In this document: one piece after another, positions 46,458-55,602 of the stretch | Layout of the letters: each line of letters starts with the position of its first letter | How positions within the stretch are numbered: the stretch's first letter is position 1 | Assembly (NCBI GenBank): GCA_965220075.1 | Contig: OZ244806.1 | Location: 496,001 to 560,000, forward strand | From: G965220075 sp965220075 | Lineage (GTDB): Bacteria; Chloroflexota; UBA11872 | Length of the DNA stretch: 64,000 bases | Direction of reading: 5' to 3' | Position numbers and translations under genes: made by a program | Notes under the pieces: model-generated | Told to the model about the DNA's origin: nothing | Database searches by the model: none | What the model saw: the letters and a program-made list of their open reading frames with translations, nothing else

Positions 46458-48808
46458 GTCCGGAGTTGCAGACCGCCTTCGAAGTGAGCCTCGAGCGCCT
46501 GCTGCGCGGTGAGGCCACGCTCGAACAGTGCCTGCGTGACTTCCCGCGGCATCGCGGCGAGCTGCGCGACTTTTTGGTGATCGCCCTGGACCTGGAGGGC
46601 ATGACCCCGCTGCCAATGTCCGACGCCGCCCTGCAGCGTGGTCTCGCGCTCACGCAGGGAGAGCTCGACCGGCGGCGCCTGCGCGCCGCCTCCACCCCGG
46701 CGCCCGCCCTTTGGGATCGCATCACCGCACGCGTCCCACGCTTCAGACCGTTGCGACTGGCGAGTCTGGCGGCCACCTTCGCCGTTGCCCTCATCGCGTA
46801 CGGCGGCGTGACCCTGGCCGCTGTCGGCAGCGGTCCCGACAGCGCCCTCTACGGCTACCGTCTGGCGCTCGAGGAGTTCCGTATCTCGTTCGCCGCGGAC
46901 GAGGACCGCGCGGCCCTCTACCTCGACACGGCCGAGGAGCGGCTGCGCGAGATCGAGCGTACCGCGGTCGGCAGCGACTCCGAGGCGGTTCAGCGCGCCT
47001 CCGACGCCTACGAGTCGCTAGTGCGCAAAGGCGTGTCGGCGCTCGGCGACGCCAGCGCCAATCCGGCGCCGCAACGGCGTGAGCGCGCCGTTGCGGCCAT
47101 CCAGTCGTTCCGTGCTCGACTCCGTGAGCACGAGCGGCGCTTCGAGAGCATCACCGCCGGATTGGCGCCGGCCTTCCAAGCGCCCGTCACCCGCGCCGGC
47201 ACCTCGGCGTCGGCCGGCTTGGCGCACGTGCAGAGCGGCGCCATCTTGGCCTTGGCGCCCACGCCATTCGCGGCCACGCCCTCGTCAGCGCCGCCCGCTA
47301 TCACCGCCACCGCCCCACCGACCGTGACGCCGCGGCCCGCCGTCCAGTCCCCACCCACGCCGGTGCCCACCGCAACGCAGACCGCGCCAAGCGTTACGAC
47401 GGCTTCTCCAACCCCGCAGGCCCAGGCCGCCGCGGTGGACGCCGCCCCCGCCGACGCCGTTCTGATCGGCGTGCTCGATCTGCTCGAAGAGGGACGCGCG
47501 GTTGTCTCCGGCGTGGAGCTGCGTGTGCCGGCGGGACCGGACGCGCCGGACTTCGATCCGAGTCAGTTCGCGATCGGTGCTTGGGTCGAGGTCGCCGCTA
47601 CCCTGAGCCCCGAAGGCGTTCTGTTCCTGCACGAGCTCAGCCTGCTCGCGCCCCCCGCCAGCGAACCCGCGCCTGCGGCAGCCGACTCTGACGCCGAACA
47701 GACGGCCACGCCCGGCCCGCCGCCCGTGGCGGAGCCTACGCCCGACGCGGAAGTGACGGCCGAGGCAAGCCCGTCGCCGCAGCCCGGCGCGGCCCCTGCT
47801 GCCGGTGCCACACCCTCGCCCGAAGCCGAGCCCGCTGAAACACCCACGGCTGCGCCCGATGAGACGCCTCAGCCCACGGCCACCGCGGCGCCCGACTCCG
47901 CGGAAGAGCCCGGAGAAGTCACGCCCACGCCTGCGCCCGCACCTGAGACCGAGCCTACGGAGACACCCACGGCCACGCCCGGCGAGACTCCCCAGCCCAC
48001 CGCCACTGCGGCGCCCGACTCCGAGGAAGAGCCCGGAGAAGTCACGCCCACGCCTGCGCCCGCACCTGAGACCGAGCCTACGGAGACACCCGCGGCCGAG
48101 CCCGGCGAGACCCCTCAGCCCACCGCCACCGCGGCGCCGGACTCCGCGGAAGAGCCCGGAGAAGTCACGCCAACGCCCGCGCCCGCACCTGACACCGAGC
48201 CTACCGAGACGCCCACGGCCGCGCCCGGCGAGACTCCGCAGCCCACCTCCACCGCGGCGCCCGACTCCGCGGAAGAGACCGTCGAGGTCTCGCCCACGCC
48301 GCAGGCCGAGACCGGAGACGCTCCCGCGCTGGCGCTTAGTCCGTCACTGCTGGGGGTGTTGCAGGCCTTAGACGAGAGTCGCCTAGTCGTGGCGGGAGTG
48401 ACGTTCGTGCGGTCCGACGACCCACCGCTCGAGATTCGTGGAACGCCGGCGATCGGGGACAAGGTGAGCGTGGAGTTCGAGGTCGCGACCGGCCCCGACG
48501 GTGAGTCCCTGCTGACTGCCCACGTGCTTGCGGCGCACGAGCCCGCCGGCGCGCAGCCTTCTTCGCACGCGCTCGTGCGGATCGAAGGCGTCGTCGAAGC
48601 CGTGAGCGACGAGATGGTGCAGGTGGACGGTCAGATAGTGACGCTGCGAGGCGGTGAGGCGCCGACTGAAGTGCAAGGCGTGATCGAGGTCGGCGTCAGA
48701 GTCCGAATTGAAGCGCTCGCCGCCGCGGCGGGCTATGAAGCCCTGCGCATAGTCGTCATCGAGTCCGCTGTCCAGGCGGCGGTCCCGAACGCGCCGCCGG
48801 TAGGCTAG
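46454..48808 (+). CDS. DUF5667-like membrane protein with 41-aa repeats and DUF5666-like domains (putative sigma partner)
   Basis: Cytoplasmic N-terminus of about 100 residues (LERLLRGEATLEQCLRDFPRHRGELRDFL), one membrane segment at about 101-124 (LASLAATFAVALIAYGGVTLAAV), then a DUF5667-like helical region (DSALYGYRLALEEFRISFA...LREHERRFESI). Beyond it lie a first OB-like DUF5666-type domain (IGVLDLLEEGRAVVSGVEL), a Pro/Thr/Glu region with three full and one partial 41-residue repeats, and two more DUF5666-like domains (LGVLQALDESRLVVAGV; VRIEGVVEAVSDEMVQVDG). ATGA overlap with the ECF sigma gene suggests it controls that sigma factor from the membrane. 784 aa. Confidence 0.78.
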   Translation: MSPELQTAFEVSLERLLRGEATLEQCLRDFPRHRGELRDFLVIALDLEGMTPLPMSDAALQRGLALTQGELDRRRLRAASTPAPALWDRITARVPRFRPLRLASLAATFAVALIAYGGVTLAAVGSGPDSALYGYRLALEEFRISFAADEDRAALYLDTAEERLREIERTAVGSDSEAVQRASDAYESLVRKGVSALGDASANPAPQRRERAVAAIQSFRARLREHERRFESITAGLAPAFQAPVTRAGTSASAGLAHVQSGAILALAPTPFAATPSSAPPAITATAPPTVTPRPAVQSPPTPVPTATQTAPSVTTASPTPQAQAAAVDAAPADAVLIGVLDLLEEGRAVVSGVELRVPAGPDAPDFDPSQFAIGAWVEVAATLSPEGVLFLHELSLLAPPASEPAPAAADSDAEQTATPGPPPVAEPTPDAEVTAEASPSPQPGAAPAAGATPSPEAEPAETPTAAPDETPQPTATAAPDSAEEPGEVTPTPAPAPETEPTETPTATPGETPQPTATAAPDSEEEPGEVTPTPAPAPETEPTETPAAEPGETPQPTATAAPDSAEEPGEVTPTPAPAPDTEPTETPTAAPGETPQPTSTAAPDSAEETVEVSPTPQAETGDAPALALSPSLLGVLQALDESRLVVAGVTFVRSDDPPLEIRGTPAIGDKVSVEFEVATGPDGESLLTAHVLAAHEPAGAQPSSHALVRIEGVVEAVSDEMVQVDGQIVTLRGGEAPTEVQGVIEVGVRVRIEALAAAAGYEALRIVVIESAVQAAVPNAPPVG
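47810..48289 (+). repeat. 123-bp tandem coding repeat
   Basis: Units start at 47921, 48044 and 48167 (123 bp, 41 codons each), with a partial divergent unit from 47810. They encode TPTPAPAPETEPTETP followed by a GETPQPTATAAPDSEEEPGE segment. The repeats are nearly identical in DNA, so copy number probably varies between strains. Confidence 0.9.
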
Positions 48809-48809
48809 A

Positions 48810-49829
48810 TCAGGCTATCACCAGCACGTGGGGCGCCGCCCACATGCGGTGGCCGCCCGGCGTGGGGTCGAGCCCAAACACTTGCTGCGGCGTCAACATG
48901 GGGCGGTCCGAGAATCGCGGCGCGTAGGGGTTGGCCTGAAAGAGCTTCAGGCCACGCCACTGTATTCGTGGATACCTCTCTTGGCTGGTCAGTTCGTTGT
49001 ACGCCCATACTTTGACGTCCGGCGAGCCAAACCCATCCGCGTCGATCACCAGCTCCACCTCGGGAAACACCTCGAGATCGTGCTTGTGCGAAATCATCGT
49101 CCAACCTGTGGTGGCCAGGTCCGCAAACTGATGGACCATCAACAGCTTCTTGAAAGGCAGGTTCTCGTCACGCACGTAGGTGGCCAGAAGCTCCTGCGCC
49201 CGATTGATCGCATCGGCTGTGAGGTGCCCAATCGGATCTCCCGGCATCGTTTGTCCGGGTCGAGTCGCGAACTCAGGGTCCAGGGCCACGTGCACGTTGG
49301 GGTACGCCAGAAAGCCCGCGTCGATCATCCGGCGTATGAAGTACAGCGGCGACAGACGACCCATCTGGGCATCCAGCACCACCGCCATCCCGCGCTCCCG
49401 CGCTGGCTCGATGTAGTCCCCGATGATGTCCACGCCGGATGCGTCCAGCAGGATTACGCAAGAGTCGTCGTCGCTGTAGCACGGCCGCGCCACTGCGTAG
49501 AGTAAATGCGGGGCGAGCGTTACGGGGCGGTTATCGTTCAGTTGCCCTACGCTGTCCGCCCACGGCTGCACTCTCTGGGCCATCTCATCGAGCGATTGCA
49601 CGGCGCCGAGCATCCCGAGAACGGGCGCGACCCCGAAGCTGCGGCCGTAGACCGTGATCAGCGTGCGGTCGCCTATGAACGACTGTGGCCGGGGTGGTGA
49701 AGGATCGGCCTTAGCGTCCTGCGGGTACGGGATGAGGCCATCCGGGGGGAACGCGGGATCGTAGATGTCCCATGCTCCAGCGTTCCGAGTGGCCAGGAGC
49801 CCGGCGGCCCCTCCCGCCAACAGGCCCAA
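48810..49829 (-). CDS. Putative Tat-exported protein of unknown function
   Basis: The mature part (SFIGDRTLITVYGRSFGVAPVLG, ARERGMAVVLDAQMGRLSP, FLAYPNVHVALDPEFATRPG, HKHDLEVFPEVELVIDADGFG) looks like a TIM-barrel-type fold, but no family is recognised. Just upstream of the first usual start (TTG 49829) the same frame encodes KRGGRRSLVKGGLGLLAGG, a twin-arginine signal, but has no ATG, GTG or TTG. The upstream ATG at 49935 is out of frame by one nucleotide in a T5 run. Deleting one T would give a continuous Tat precursor beginning MFCAPTKDRSLLDRLPAPG. Either sequence error, decay or an unusual start. Confidence 0.65.
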   Translation of the reverse strand: MGLLAGGAAGLLATRNAGAWDIYDPAFPPDGLIPYPQDAKADPSPPRPQSFIGDRTLITVYGRSFGVAPVLGMLGAVQSLDEMAQRVQPWADSVGQLNDNRPVTLAPHLLYAVARPCYSDDDSCVILLDASGVDIIGDYIEPARERGMAVVLDAQMGRLSPLYFIRRMIDAGFLAYPNVHVALDPEFATRPGQTMPGDPIGHLTADAINRAQELLATYVRDENLPFKKLLMVHQFADLATTGWTMISHKHDLEVFPEVELVIDADGFGSPDVKVWAYNELTSQERYPRIQWRGLKLFQANPYAPRFSDRPMLTPQQVFGLDPTPGGHRMWAAPHVLVIA

Positions 49830-49959
49830 CCCACCTTTGACAAGCGACCGCCGTCCTCCCCTTTTTTGCTGCCAAGTCCCTGGCGCTGGCAGGCGGTCTA
49901 GCAGTGAGCGGTCCTTAGTCGGGGCGCAAAAACATTCCTGTTACGTAGGTGTTGACCAT

Positions 49960-49987
49960 AGTGTACAGCGCTTCTCGGCTCTGCCAA
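49960..49987 (-). promoter_or_regulatory. Promoter of the Tat-type protein gene
   Basis: TTGGCA (49987-49982, 5 of 6) and TACACT (49965-49960, 4 of 6) are 16 nt apart on the minus strand, about 25 nt before the out-of-frame ATG at 49935. This supports translation starting near that ATG. Confidence 0.5.
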
Positions 49988-50054
49988 TTCCAAAACTCCG
50001 ATGTCGCTCCGCGGCCGGCTGGAAACCTCGGCCCGGGCTATCGCCAAGAGGGGA

Positions 50055-51149
50055 CTAAGTGAGCGACCTGCGCAGGCGGCGCCGTTCCCGGTGCCGCTCC
50101 AGCGCCAGCTCGATCAGGCGCGACATCAGCTCCCGGTCGCCAACGCCGCTCGCCCTCCATAGCTTCGGGAACATGCTGATCGAGGTGAAACCCGGAATCG
50201 TATTGATCTCACTCACGAAGGGATCGAGCGACCCGCCGTCGACCAGAAAATCCACCCGGGCATACCCAGCCGCGTCCACCGCGCGAAACGTCCGCACGGC
50301 CATTTCTCGAAGACGCTCCGACAGCTCCGCCGGCAGGTCAGCCGGAATCACCTCCCGCGAGGTTCCATCGACGTATTTGGCCGCATAGTCATAGAACTCG
50401 TTGCCGGGGATCACTTCGCCGCACACGGACGCTTCGGGCGCGTCGTTGCCTAGCACGCTCACCTCGATCTCACGCGCCGATGGGACCGCTTGCTCGACGA
50501 TGACGCGGCGGTCGAACTCGGCCGCCAGCCGCAGCGCCGCTGCCAGCTCGGTGCTGTCGTGAGCCTTCGAGATGCCCACGCTGCTTCCCAGGTTGCAAGG
50601 CTTTACGAACACCGGATAGTCGAAGCCGCCTTCAACCTGGCGCCGGACGCGGTCAAGTTCGTGCTGAATGTCACGCCGCGTTACTATTATCCAGTCGGCT
50701 ACCGGCAGCCCGCTGTCGCGCAGCACGCCGTTCGTGATCCCTTTGTCCAGGCCCACGGCCGATCCGGCTACGCCCGACCCCACGTACGCCAGGCCGGCCA
50801 GCTCGAAGAGTCCTTGCACGGTGCCGTCCTCGCCGTAGGTCCCGTGCAGCACCGGGAACACTACGTCCAGCCGCCCGATCGAATGTTCGCCCGCGCGCCG
50901 CCGCACCTCGGCGATCGGCAGCGCGGCGGGCAGACTCACTCCGTCCGCCGCTCGCTCACCGCCGTCGGTCAGCACGCTCATCGGATCGGCGCTCAGCAGC
51001 CACTCGCCCGCGCGCGTGATCCCTATGGGCACAACCTCGTATAGCTCCGGGTCCAGGGACTCGAGCACGAAGCTGGCCGAGCGCAGCGAGACTTCGTGCT
51101 CGCCGGAGCGGCCTCCGAAGACCACCCCCACGCGCAGACGCCGGTTCAA
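50055..51149 (-). CDS. ddl: D-alanine--D-alanine ligase
   Basis: ATP-grasp enzyme joining two D-Ala for peptidoglycan precursors. VVFGGRSGEHEVSLRSA at the N-terminus, FPVLHGTYGEDGTVQGLFELAGLAYVGSGV, the grasp region YPVFVKPCNLGSSVGISKA and the Mg/substrate site GYARVDFLVDG...FVSEINTIPGFTSISMFP are all present. 364 aa, normal. Its ATG overlaps the TGA of pyrE (ATGA), giving a pyrE-ddl operon. It shows the cell makes a peptidoglycan-type wall. Confidence 0.96.
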   Translation of the reverse strand: MNRRLRVGVVFGGRSGEHEVSLRSASFVLESLDPELYEVVPIGITRAGEWLLSADPMSVLTDGGERAADGVSLPAALPIAEVRRRAGEHSIGRLDVVFPVLHGTYGEDGTVQGLFELAGLAYVGSGVAGSAVGLDKGITNGVLRDSGLPVADWIIVTRRDIQHELDRVRRQVEGGFDYPVFVKPCNLGSSVGISKAHDSTELAAALRLAAEFDRRVIVEQAVPSAREIEVSVLGNDAPEASVCGEVIPGNEFYDYAAKYVDGTSREVIPADLPAELSERLREMAVRTFRAVDAAGYARVDFLVDGGSLDPFVSEINTIPGFTSISMFPKLWRASGVGDRELMSRLIELALERHRERRRLRRSLT

Positions 51150-51700
51150 AGCGCCAGCCCCAGGCTCGTGCGTGTGAAGAGCGGCTCGAAGCTGAATCCC
51201 GCCTGGCGCAGCGCCTCCCCGGCGCCCTCCTCGCGGTCGATCACCACCAGCACCCGCACTACCTCGGCCCCGAAATCCCGCAGCGCCGTCGCCGATTCGA
51301 TCACCTGGCCCCCGCTGGTCACCACGTCCTCGATCAGAGCCACTCGCTCGCCGGCTTCGAGCGCGCCTTCGAAGCGCTTGAGGGTGCCGTAGGTCTTGGC
51401 TTCACCCCGGATGAGCACGCTCGGGATGCCGCTGGCCAACGCCGTAGCCGTTGCGAGCGGCACCGCGCCCAGCTCCGGTCCCGCAATGCGCTGCACCCCT
51501 TCTGGCAGCCGGGCCGCCAGAGCCGCGCCCAGGTCGCGCAATAGGGCCGGATTGGTGGCGAACAGAAACTTATCCAGGTAGTAGCGGCTGCGCCGGCCCG
51601 ACCGCAGCAAGAAGTCGCCCTCCAGATACGCGGCTTGGACGATGCGCCGTCCGAGGTCGCTTAGATCGATCGTTCCGGGTGCCGGTGCCGCCACGCTCAC
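51146..51700 (-). CDS. pyrE: Orotate phosphoribosyltransferase
   Basis: Joins orotate and PRPP to OMP in pyrimidine synthesis. FLLRSGRRSRYYLDKFL, RIAGPELGAVPLATATALASGIPSVLIRGEAKTYGT and the PRPP loop VALIEDVVTSGGQVIESA identify it. GTG 51700 gives 184 aa, close to the family size; a much longer in-frame extension upstream is antisense to the SLC13 permease and is not used. The end overlaps ddl by 4 nt. Confidence 0.92.
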   Translation of the reverse strand: MSVAAPAPGTIDLSDLGRRIVQAAYLEGDFLLRSGRRSRYYLDKFLFATNPALLRDLGAALAARLPEGVQRIAGPELGAVPLATATALASGIPSVLIRGEAKTYGTLKRFEGALEAGERVALIEDVVTSGGQVIESATALRDFGAEVVRVLVVIDREEGAGEALRQAGFSFEPLFTRTSLGLAL

Positions 51701-51904
51701 CAGACTAGCAATCGCCGCCGGTGACGTAGCCGTGCGCAACAGGACCACCCCCACGGTCGCGCCGCCGGGACGGATTGCATGGCCTGTTGTGTCACCATGG
51801 CGGCTCTCCATTTGCGATCGGCGCCCGCGCCAGCGGCTCAGCGGCGCGCAGGGGTCCGGGCGCCGCCAATCTCCTGACGGGGCGCGCGCGGGCATGACAG
51901 GGCC

Positions 51905-53713
51905 ATGACTTTCGAGATCGCGCTCGCGTTCGCCATCGCCGCGGCGGCCATCATCGCCTTCGCGTCGGGTCGGCTGCCGCCCGACCTGGTCGGCATCGGG
52001 GTTCTTTTGGCCACCGTATTCGGCGGCCTGATCTCGCACGAGAGCGCCCTGATGGGCTTCGCCAATCCGGCCATCTTTACGATCGGCGCCATTTTCGTAA
52101 TCAGCGCCGGGCTCACGCACACCGGGGTCGCATTCGCGATTGGACGCGTGATCCGGCGCCTGGCGGGCCGCAGCGAGGCTCGCCTCATCGTCGTATCGAT
52201 GCTTCTGGTCGCGGGGCTTTCCGCCTTTATGAACTCGGTCGGTGCGGTGGCGGTTCTGCTCCCGGCCGTGGTCGCCGCCGCGCGCGATATGCAGGCGCCG
52301 GTGGCGCGCGTGCTGATGCCCGTTTCGTTCGGCTCGCTGTTGGGCGCCACGCTCACCCTCGTGGGCACTCCCTCCAACATCCTTGTCTCCGGCGTGCTTG
52401 CGAATCAGGGCTACCGAGAGTTCGGCCTCTTCGAGTTCACACCGTTCGGTGTCGTCTTGCTTGCCGTGGGCGTTGCGGTGGTTTTGTTGACCCGCCGCGC
52501 GCTGCTGCCCGACCGACCGGCCGGCGCGCAGGCCGCCGCCATGCTGCCGGCCGAGCGCAAACAGCACGCGCCCTACCGGCTCGAGGAGCGTCTCTTCGAG
52601 GCCGCCCTCGCGCCGGAGAGCGCACTGGCCGGCCAAACGCTGCGCGATTCGGCCTTGGGCCGCACGTATGGGATTGGCGTGCTGGCAATCCTGCGGGACG
52701 GGCGCGCGATCGCGGCGCCCGTCCCCGATGTCGCGCTTCTCGCGGGCGACCGCCTGATCCTCAGCGGGCGCGCCGAGGACGTGGAGCGCATGGGCCGCGA
52801 GCACCCACTCGAGATCAGCGGCGCCCAGAGCATGCACACCGAATTCCTGCAGGCGGGCGCCGTTGGCATCGTCGAGGTCGTGCTGGGACCGCGCAGCCGC
52901 TTCATCGGACGCACGCTCGCCCAGCTCCGCTTTCGCGAGCAGTACGGGGCCAACGTGCTCGGAATCTGGCGGGACGGCGCCCCGCGCCGCACGCGCCTCG
53001 CCGCCATGCCGCTGCAAGCCGGCGACGCGATGCTGCTGCAGGCGCCGGTGGAGCGGTTGGCGCAGTTTCGCGCCTCGCCGGACCTGGTGGTGCTGACCGA
53101 GGAGACGGGCGCGCGCCTCCGCAGGCGGCGCGCACCCATCGCGGTCGCGATCCTCCTCGGTTTCGTCATCGCGCTGGTGCTCCACCTGCAGCCGGTGGCG
53201 ATCGTGGCGGTCACCGCCGCGGCGGCCATGGTGCTCACCGGCTGCGTGCGCATGAGCGAGGCGCGTCAGTCAATCGAATGGCGTGTGATCGTGCTGATCG
53301 GCTCGATGTCCGCCCTGGCGCAGGCCGCCCTCGATACCGGCGCCGCCGCCTGGCTGGCCGACGGCATGGCGGCCAGCCTTGGCGCGCTGGGTCCCTTGCC
53401 GGTCATGGCCGGCGTGTTGCTGCTCACCGCCGTCTTTGCTCACGTGATGGGTAACCACGTCAGCGCGCTCCTCATGGCGCCGCTCGCCATCCACGCGGCC
53501 CTGGGCGTGGGCGCCGACCCGCGTATGTTCGCCATGGCCGTGGCGCTTGGCGCCACCTTGATCTTCATGAACCCATACGCCCACCCCGGTCACATCCTCG
53601 TTACGGGCCCCGGCAACTACCGCTTCGGCGATTTCGTGCGCTTTGGCGCGCCGCTTGGCGTCCTGGCACTCGCGGCGGCGTTCGGCATGCTGCTGCTGGT
53701 GTTCGGCAATTGA
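51905..53713 (+). CDS. SLC13/DASS-family permease with two RCK-C (TrkA-C) domains
   Basis: About ten membrane segments in two halves (ALAFAIAAAAIIAFASG to TRRALLPDRP; PIAVAILLGFVIALVLHL to the C-terminus), separated by two cytosolic TrkA-C domains (EAALAPESALAGQTLRDSALG...GDRLILSGRAED and VLGPRSRFIGRTLAQLRFREQYG...GDAMLLQAPVE). VGTPSNILVSG and NHVSALLMAPLAI resemble the SNT-type loops of DASS carriers. Members move sulfate, dicarboxylates or other anions with sodium; substrate not determinable. ATG start. Divergent from pyrE. Confidence 0.88.
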   Translation: MTFEIALAFAIAAAAIIAFASGRLPPDLVGIGVLLATVFGGLISHESALMGFANPAIFTIGAIFVISAGLTHTGVAFAIGRVIRRLAGRSEARLIVVSMLLVAGLSAFMNSVGAVAVLLPAVVAAARDMQAPVARVLMPVSFGSLLGATLTLVGTPSNILVSGVLANQGYREFGLFEFTPFGVVLLAVGVAVVLLTRRALLPDRPAGAQAAAMLPAERKQHAPYRLEERLFEAALAPESALAGQTLRDSALGRTYGIGVLAILRDGRAIAAPVPDVALLAGDRLILSGRAEDVERMGREHPLEISGAQSMHTEFLQAGAVGIVEVVLGPRSRFIGRTLAQLRFREQYGANVLGIWRDGAPRRTRLAAMPLQAGDAMLLQAPVERLAQFRASPDLVVLTEETGARLRRRRAPIAVAILLGFVIALVLHLQPVAIVAVTAAAAMVLTGCVRMSEARQSIEWRVIVLIGSMSALAQAALDTGAAAWLADGMAASLGALGPLPVMAGVLLLTAVFAHVMGNHVSALLMAPLAIHAALGVGADPRMFAMAVALGATLIFMNPYAHPGHILVTGPGNYRFGDFVRFGAPLGVLALAAAFGMLLLVFGN

Positions 53714-53835
53714 TGCGTAGTGCGACGCTATACGCGTCGGGCGCAGGCGTTATCGGACCGAAGGACCCGGCCCTGGCGCGAAAGGCTATCGCCCTTGATG
53801 GATAGACCCGCCTCATCCGCGAGCTCCCCATCACC

Positions 53836-54723
53836 GTGAGCGCGGAGCGCCACGCCCAGGCCGCTCGCGAGATCGCGCTGGCCGTCTTTCCCTCCGATCG
53901 GCGTGGGATCCGGGCGGCCTTGCAGTGCCTGCCGCGCGACGCCTACGCGCGCGCCGCGTGGGCTATTTGCGCCCGCCCGCCCGGCGTGGCCTTGATCGCC
54001 ACGGGCTTCCCGGTGGGTGCGATTGGTGAGACCGACGGGCCGCCCGGTGCGCGCGCGCTAGGCGACGCCATGGCCGCGCTGGGCTGGAGCGTGGTCGGCG
54101 TTGCCTGCCCTACTACTCGGTCCGCCGTGAGCACCGTCATTCAGCCGCGCTATCCGGTGGAAGTAGTCCCCGCCGTCTCTGTCCCGGACGCCGCCGCGGC
54201 CTGCCGTGGATTGCTCGCGAAGTACAACCCGGATGCGGTGGTTGCGATCGAGCGGCCCGGCCTGACCGCGCAGGGACGCCTGATCAACATGCACGGCCAG
54301 GATCTCGCGCAACGAGCGGCCGCGCTCGACGGCTTGATGCGCGCGCCTCTCACCATCGCCATCGGCGACGGCGGCAACGAGGTCGGCATGGGCGCCATCG
54401 CCGGTTTCCTGGCCGCGCGGGAGATCCTTTCAGCGCCCTGCGTGACCCCGGCCACGCATCTCCTGCTGGCCTCGGTGAGCAACTGGGGGGCCTATGGGCT
54501 CGCGGCCATGCTTGCGATCGTGACCGGAACCGAGGTGCTACCGTCGCCGGACGACGATGCGGCCTGGATGGACGCGCTGCGGCGGATAGGTGCGGCGGAC
54601 GGGGTGACCGGTGAGTTGACCGCGTGCACGGTTGACGGGCATCCGCGCGCGCGAACGGCCGCGGTTCTGGACGATCTGCGCAAGATCCAGCGCCGTTACG
54701 CGGGCGCGCCGCCAGGCGCTTAG
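53836..54723 (+). CDS. DUF4392 protein (D-glutamate cyclase C-terminal-type domain)
   Basis: VALIATGFPVGAIGETDGPPGARALGDAMAALG, VVAIERPGLTAQGRLINMHGQDL and LTIAIGDGGNEVGMGAIAGF are hallmarks of DUF4392 (PF14336), the C-terminal part of the vertebrate mitochondrial D-glutamate cyclase DGLUCY, which turns D-glutamate into 5-oxo-D-proline. 295 aa. GTG start at 53836. The next gene, 3 nt downstream, encodes the other DGLUCY domain, so the two probably work together. Confidence 0.85.
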   Translation: MSAERHAQAAREIALAVFPSDRRGIRAALQCLPRDAYARAAWAICARPPGVALIATGFPVGAIGETDGPPGARALGDAMAALGWSVVGVACPTTRSAVSTVIQPRYPVEVVPAVSVPDAAAACRGLLAKYNPDAVVAIERPGLTAQGRLINMHGQDLAQRAAALDGLMRAPLTIAIGDGGNEVGMGAIAGFLAAREILSAPCVTPATHLLLASVSNWGAYGLAAMLAIVTGTEVLPSPDDDAAWMDALRRIGAADGVTGELTACTVDGHPRARTAAVLDDLRKIQRRYAGAPPGA

Positions 54724-54726
54724 GAC

Positions 54727-55533
54727 GTGAGCCGCGGCTTGCGATTCGCCACCGGCGCGGAGGTGCGCGCGGCCTCCCGCGCGGGCGTGTGGGACCGCCC
54801 TACCAGCGGGCTCGCGCCCGGGTATGTGCAGGCCAACCTGGTAATGCTGCCGGGTGATCTGGCGGACGACTTCGAGCGGTTTTGCCGCGCCAACCCCATC
54901 GCCTGTCCGCTGCTCGAGCGCACCGCTCCGGGCACTCCCGAGCCCGTCCGCTTTGCGCCCGGCGCCGACGTTCGCCGTGACGCTCCGCGCTACCGCGTCT
55001 ATCTGAACGGCGAGTCGGCGGCAGGTGAACCGCACGACGTGCTGCGTCACTGGACGGACGACATGGTCGCGTTCCTCATAGGCTGCAGCTTCACCTTCGA
55101 GGCGGCCATGCTCCGGGCCGGCTTGCCCCTGCGGCACGTCGAGTCGGGATGCAACGTGCCCATGTACCGCACCTCGCGCCTTTGCCGGCCGCGCGGCGTC
55201 TTCCATGGCCCCATGGTCGTGAGCATGCGCCCCATCGCGTCGCGGCGGGTGGCCGAGGCGCGGCGCGTGACCGGCCGCTTCCCGCGCATGCACGGCGCGC
55301 CGGTGCACGTGGGCGATCCGAGCGCGCTCGGCATCGCCCACCTCGACCGGCCGGACTGGGGTGATCCGGTGGAGATCCGTCAGGGCGAGGAGCCGGTGTT
55401 CTGGGGGTGTGGGGTGACTCCGCAGGCGGTCGCCATCGCCTCGCGCCCGGCCTTGATGCTCACCCACGCTCCGGGCCACATGTTCGTGACCGACCGCCGC
55501 GACGCCGAGTTCGAGGAGCCCGACGCGGCCTAG
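54727..55533 (+). CDS. DUF1445/UPF0317 protein (putative hydro-lyase; D-glutamate cyclase N-terminal-type domain)
   Basis: TSGLAPGYVQANLVMLPGDLADDFERFCRANP, FLIGCSFTFEAAML, ESGCNVPMYRTSRLC and FWGCGVTPQAVAIASRP are characteristic of UPF0317 (PF07286). In vertebrates this domain is fused to the DUF4392 domain in DGLUCY; here the two are separate adjacent genes in swapped order. 268 aa, full family length. GTG start 3 nt after the upstream stop. Confidence 0.87.
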   Translation: MSRGLRFATGAEVRAASRAGVWDRPTSGLAPGYVQANLVMLPGDLADDFERFCRANPIACPLLERTAPGTPEPVRFAPGADVRRDAPRYRVYLNGESAAGEPHDVLRHWTDDMVAFLIGCSFTFEAAMLRAGLPLRHVESGCNVPMYRTSRLCRPRGVFHGPMVVSMRPIASRRVAEARRVTGRFPRMHGAPVHVGDPSALGIAHLDRPDWGDPVEIRQGEEPVFWGCGVTPQAVAIASRPALMLTHAPGHMFVTDRRDAEFEEPDAA

Positions 55534-55602
55534 CCTCCCCCGCTCAGACGTCTCATATTCGAACGACGACGGAGGCGCCGGCTTCCAGCCTGTTCCGGCC
55601 GG

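Noticed and set aside
47810..48289. CRISPR-like array
   Set aside because: The 123-bp repeats are contiguous, in frame and coding, with no spacers.
51701..53185. Large N-terminal fusion to PyrE
   Set aside because: The extension is antisense to the SLC13 permease and has no similarity; PyrE is complete from GTG 51700.
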